From NCBI GenBank assembly GCA_902480035.1, contig CABSRC010000008.1, positions 1 through 26,246 on the forward strand: a stretch of 26,246 bases of DNA, read 5' to 3'. Shown here piece by piece: positions 23,726 through 26,246 of this stretch. Every line of letters starts with the position of its first letter. Position 1 is the stretch's first letter. The position numbers were made by a program, and so were the translations under genes. Origin of the DNA: an uncultured Streptococcus sp. (GTDB lineage: Bacteria > Bacillota > Bacilli > Lactobacillales > Streptococcaceae). The notes under the pieces are model-generated. The model did not search any database. It saw only the letters and a list, made by a program, of their open reading frames with translations, and was not told where the DNA came from.

Positions 23726-24280
23726 TTACTGGCCTTCTTCTTTCATGCCATGCAATTTCAAGGCCTTGACCAAGGCATCTGCCTTCATGTTTTTCAAATC
23801 ATTGAGACCAGCATCTTTGAAGTAAGAAATTTCTTCTAGAGACTTGGCGTCAATTTGGTTGAGGTCAATCACACTGGTTGAGAGCAATTTCTTTTCTGGT
23901 GTGACTGTGTATTCCAAGCTAAAACCAGGAACGGTTTTTAGCTTCTTGTAGTCTTCATTTTGCTCCAGCAAAGCTTGAATGGCTGCTGTGAGCTCTTCAG
24001 GTGACTTTTCTGCTGCGATGGTCCCAAGTTGTTGGGGCAGATTGGCCGTCACTTCGATGCGAAGGTTTTCAACCTTATCTCCCTTAGACTTGATGATATC
24101 CCGGTGTTTTGTTCCCTTGATATCTCCTACTAAGGTTGTGGTTTTTTCTTCATTTTTTACTTCTTTTTTAACAGAGGAACTGCTAGATGAGCTAGCGGTT
24201 GTAGTTTTCTTTGTTTGGGATTGCGAACAACCAGTCAATACCAAAATGGCTAGCCCAAGGGTTACAAAAAATTTCTTCAT
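23726..24280 (-). CDS. Lipoprotein, DUF1307 (YehR-like) family
   Basis: A lipoprotein signal peptide is clear: MKKFFVTLGLAILVLTGCS, with lipobox LTGC and lipidated Cys18. A Thr/Ser/Lys-rich linker follows (19-48), then a mixed alpha/beta domain (about 49-180) with the pattern of the DUF1307/YehR lipoproteins, whose function is unknown. Length is 184 residues. GGAGAG precedes the ATG. It is a single-gene unit with its own promoter and terminator, so its nearness to the sensor/ABC operon may be incidental. The family call is from general resemblance. Confidence 0.85.
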   Translation of the reverse strand: MKKFFVTLGLAILVLTGCSQSQTKKTTTASSSSSSSVKKEVKNEEKTTTLVGDIKGTKHRDIIKSKGDKVENLRIEVTANLPQQLGTIAAEKSPEELTAAIQALLEQNEDYKKLKTVPGFSLEYTVTPEKKLLSTSVIDLNQIDAKSLEEISYFKDAGLNDLKNMKADALVKALKLHGMKEEGQ

Positions 24281-24300
24281 TTTTATAACTCTCCTTTCAC

Positions 24301-24316
24301 ATACTGATACCAGTAT
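24301..24316. repeat. Inverted repeat overlapping the lipoprotein -10
   Basis: ATACTG-ATAC-CAGTAT is a perfect 6+6 inverted repeat with a 4-base spacer. It covers the -10 and probable start site of the lipoprotein promoter, a position typical of repressor operators. No known regulator's consensus is recognised. Confidence 0.45.
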
Positions 24317-24340
24317 AACATATCGCGTCTTTCTTGTCTA
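24312..24340 (-). promoter_or_regulatory. Promoter of the lipoprotein gene
   Basis: On the minus strand TAGACA (24335-24340) and TATACT (24312-24317) are 17 bases apart, each one base from consensus, about 31 bases before the ATG. Confidence 0.75.
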
Positions 24341-24536
24341 AAAACTCCACTGCTCAAACCATTTCCCCCTCTTTTCAAGCTCTTCAATTTGAATAAAAAA
24401 CTGATGAATTTGAGACTTTTTGCAGAAACCCCTTTTTCTCACGAATAAAGCCTCAGTGGAGGGTTCACTTCAGTCTCAATCCCTCTGAATCACGCTGATT
24501 TCATAGGGAATCTCCTCGTTTTTCTATATACAAAAA
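24341..24536. other. Gene-free stretch between fakA and the lipoprotein gene
   Basis: About 195 bases hold no gene I can support. On the minus strand one frame stays open for about 40 codons (roughly 24470 down to a TAG at 24338; it reads TEALFVRKRGFCKKSQ and onward) but has no start codon or ribosome site. Another has AGGAG before an ATG that gives only four codons. A loose inverted repeat around CTCAGTG / CACTTCAG lies near 24450-24475. It may be an eroded gene end or a dispersed intergenic repeat. Confidence 0.4.
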
Positions 24537-24556
24537 AAGGTTCCGAAAGGAACCTT
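24537..24556 (-). terminator. Terminator of fakA
   Basis: AAGGTTCC / GGAACCTT form a perfect 8-bp stem; on the minus strand the loop is TTTC and a run of seven Ts follows. It begins 8 bases after the fakA stop. Confidence 0.88.
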
Positions 24557-24564
24557 CTGTTCAA

Positions 24565-26229
24565 TTATTCTACACTAAACAAGTATGGGTAGACAGGTTG
24601 GCCACCTTGGTGGATTTCTACTTCTACATCTTCGTATTTTTCAGCAAGGGCTTGGGCCAATTCATTTGCCAACTCCTCACTGCCGTCTTCACCGACATAG
24701 ATGGTCACAATTTCACTGTCTTCATCCAACATATGAGCGAATGTTTCTTCCAAGGTTTCCATCATATCTGGATTTGAAACAACGATTTTGCCATCGACCA
24801 TTCCAAGATTATCATTTTCATGGATTTCAAGCCCATCAATAGTGGTATCGCGAACCGCTGTTGTCACACTACCAGACGCAACATCACCCAATGAAGCGCT
24901 CATGCGTTCGTAGTTTTCTTCGATCGATTTGCTTTCATCAAAGGCAAGAAGACTAGTCAATCCTTGAGGGATAGTCTTGGTCTCAACAACTGCTGCAGGT
25001 TGATCAATCACTTCTGCTGCAGATTGAGCCGCCATCAAGATATTTTTGTTGTTTGGCAAGATAATGATGTTGCGCGCATTCAACTCTTCAACCGCTTTGA
25101 CAAAGTCTTCTGTTGATGGGTTCATGGTTTGACCACCAGAGATGATGTAATCAACTCCTTGCGCTTTAAAGATATCAGCCAATCCCTCACCAGCAACTAC
25201 TGCGATGATGGCATATTCTTTTTCTTCAACTGGTTTGGCTTGACGTTCTTCTTTTTCAACTTGCGCTTCGTGTTGGTTACGCATGTTGTCGACTTTCACC
25301 TTGACCAAGCTTCCGTACTTAAGACCTTCTTGCATGACAAGACCTGGATCTTCTGTATGGACGTGAACTTTGACAATCTCATCGTCATTCACCACCAATA
25401 GGGAATCCCCAAGGTTGTTCAAATAGTTACGGAATTCATCATAATCGAAGTCTTTGACATAGGTTGGACCTTGTTTCAAAGCGACCATGATTTCTGTACA
25501 GTAACCAAACTTGATGTCTTCAGTAGCCACATGGCCAGCGACTGACTTGTGGTGTTCTGCATTAATCATTTCTGACATGGTTGCAGGTGTTGCTTGGAAC
25601 TCTTCAGAAGCGATGAATTCACCTGTCAAAGCTGACAAGAATCCTTCATAGATGAAGACCAAACCTTGACCACCAGAGTCTACCACGCCAACTTCTTTCA
25701 AGACTGGCAACATATCTGGAGTCTTCGCAAGAGCTGTTTTAGCTCCTTCAAGAGCTGCACGCATGACTTCTACTGCATCATTAGTAGATTCTGCTTTTTT
25801 CTTGGCCCCAATGGCTGCTCCACGAGAAACCGTCAAAATAGTCCCTTCAACTGGCTTCATAACGGCTTTATAAGCAACTTCTACCCCAGATTGGAAGGCT
25901 GCTGCAAGCGCTGCTCCATCCAATTCTTCTTTGTCTTTGACACTTTGAGAAAATCCGCGGAACAATTGAGAAGTGATAACTCCTGAGTTCCCACGCGCAC
26001 CCATCAAGAGACCTTTAGCAAAGATTCCTGCTGCTTCTCCAACAGTTGATGCAGAACGGTCAGATACTTCTTTGGCCCCATTTTCGATGGTCATTCCCAT
26101 ATTAGTCCCTGTATCTCCATCTGGTACAGGAAAGACGTTCAAAGAGTTTACATATTCCGCTTGTTTATTTAAGCGCGTAGCCCCCGCTTGAACCATTTCT
26201 TGAAATAAACTTGTAGTAATATTAGCCAC
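24565..26229 (-). CDS. fakA: FakA, fatty acid kinase (DAK2-domain protein)
   Basis: FakA phosphorylates exogenous fatty acids held by FakB proteins, giving acyl-phosphate for phospholipid synthesis. The N-terminal DhaL-like kinase domain (1 to about 200) has the Mg/ATP block NVFPVPDGDTGTNMGMT with Asp37 and Asp39, GARGNSGVITSQLFRG, and VDSGGQGLVFIYEG. The middle domain carries a likely zinc site: Cys243 in FGYCTEIMV with His288 and His290 in KVHVHTEDPG. The C-terminal domain (about 340-554) has the DegV/FakB-like fold signature (ILPNNKNILMAAQSAAEV). Length is 554 residues. The start is GTG, with GGGAG 7 bases upstream. The upstream neighbour lies outside the window. Confidence 0.95.
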   Translation of the reverse strand: MANITTSLFQEMVQAGATRLNKQAEYVNSLNVFPVPDGDTGTNMGMTIENGAKEVSDRSASTVGEAAGIFAKGLLMGARGNSGVITSQLFRGFSQSVKDKEELDGAALAAAFQSGVEVAYKAVMKPVEGTILTVSRGAAIGAKKKAESTNDAVEVMRAALEGAKTALAKTPDMLPVLKEVGVVDSGGQGLVFIYEGFLSALTGEFIASEEFQATPATMSEMINAEHHKSVAGHVATEDIKFGYCTEIMVALKQGPTYVKDFDYDEFRNYLNNLGDSLLVVNDDEIVKVHVHTEDPGLVMQEGLKYGSLVKVKVDNMRNQHEAQVEKEERQAKPVEEKEYAIIAVVAGEGLADIFKAQGVDYIISGGQTMNPSTEDFVKAVEELNARNIIILPNNKNILMAAQSAAEVIDQPAAVVETKTIPQGLTSLLAFDESKSIEENYERMSASLGDVASGSVTTAVRDTTIDGLEIHENDNLGMVDGKIVVSNPDMMETLEETFAHMLDEDSEIVTIYVGEDGSEELANELAQALAEKYEDVEVEIHQGGQPVYPYLFSVE

Positions 26230-26246
26230 GATTATTCTCCCACAAT

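Noticed and set aside
1..26246. CRISPR arrays, tRNA/rRNA genes, insertion sequences, prophage genes
   Set aside because: I looked for regularly spaced direct repeats, cloverleaf and rRNA-like stretches, and transposase or phage proteins, and saw none.

Overview
The window looks like the chromosome of a viridans-type Streptococcus (mitis/sanguinis/parasanguinis side; I cannot fix the species). The evidence is moderate GC, AGGAG-type ribosome sites, and proteins that match what I recall of pneumococcal and oral-streptococcal SufBCDSU, MecA, UppP, IlvBNCA and FakA almost word for word. There are no rRNA or tRNA genes, CRISPR arrays, insertion sequences or phage genes. Almost everything is on the minus strand; the exceptions are the gene at the left edge and a two-gene amino-acid ABC transporter.

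Layout from left to right. (1) The C-terminal three quarters of a DacA/PBP3-family protein (+) whose KTG and SxN penicillin-binding motifs are both eroded. It converges through a shared terminator on (2) the suf iron-sulfur operon, transcribed sufC-sufD-sufS-sufU-sufB (-). (3) mecA-rgpG (-), overlapping by ATGA: the ClpC adaptor and the first enzyme of rhamnose-glucose wall polysaccharide synthesis. (4) uppP (-), undecaprenyl-pyrophosphate phosphatase. (5) A DUF2207 membrane protein with a glycine-rich tail (-), divergent from (6) a fused binding-protein/permease gene and its ATPase (+). (7) A 71-residue HTH-like protein with a near-consensus promoter (-). (8) An SPFH/band-7 protein (-). (9) ilvB-ilvN-ilvC-ilvA (-), branched-chain amino acid synthesis, with a CodY-like box upstream and an internal terminator before ilvA. 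(10) A six-gene operon (-): two tiny membrane proteins, an ABC ATPase, an ABC permease, a DesK-type histidine kinase and a NarL-type response regulator. (11) A DUF1307-like lipoprotein (-). (12) A stretch of about 195 bases with no gene. (13) fakA (-), fatty acid kinase, with a GTG start.

Most of the window is conserved housekeeping. The least explained part is the six-gene sensor/transporter operon at 19897-23590. Its genes overlap or nearly touch, and its promoter has a good -10, no recognisable -35, and a perfect 8+8 inverted repeat just upstream of the -35 position. That is the arrangement expected for self-activation by the encoded response regulator. I infer that the operon senses and counters a membrane-active compound. 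The degenerate PBP3 paralogue at the left edge is the second unusual item.
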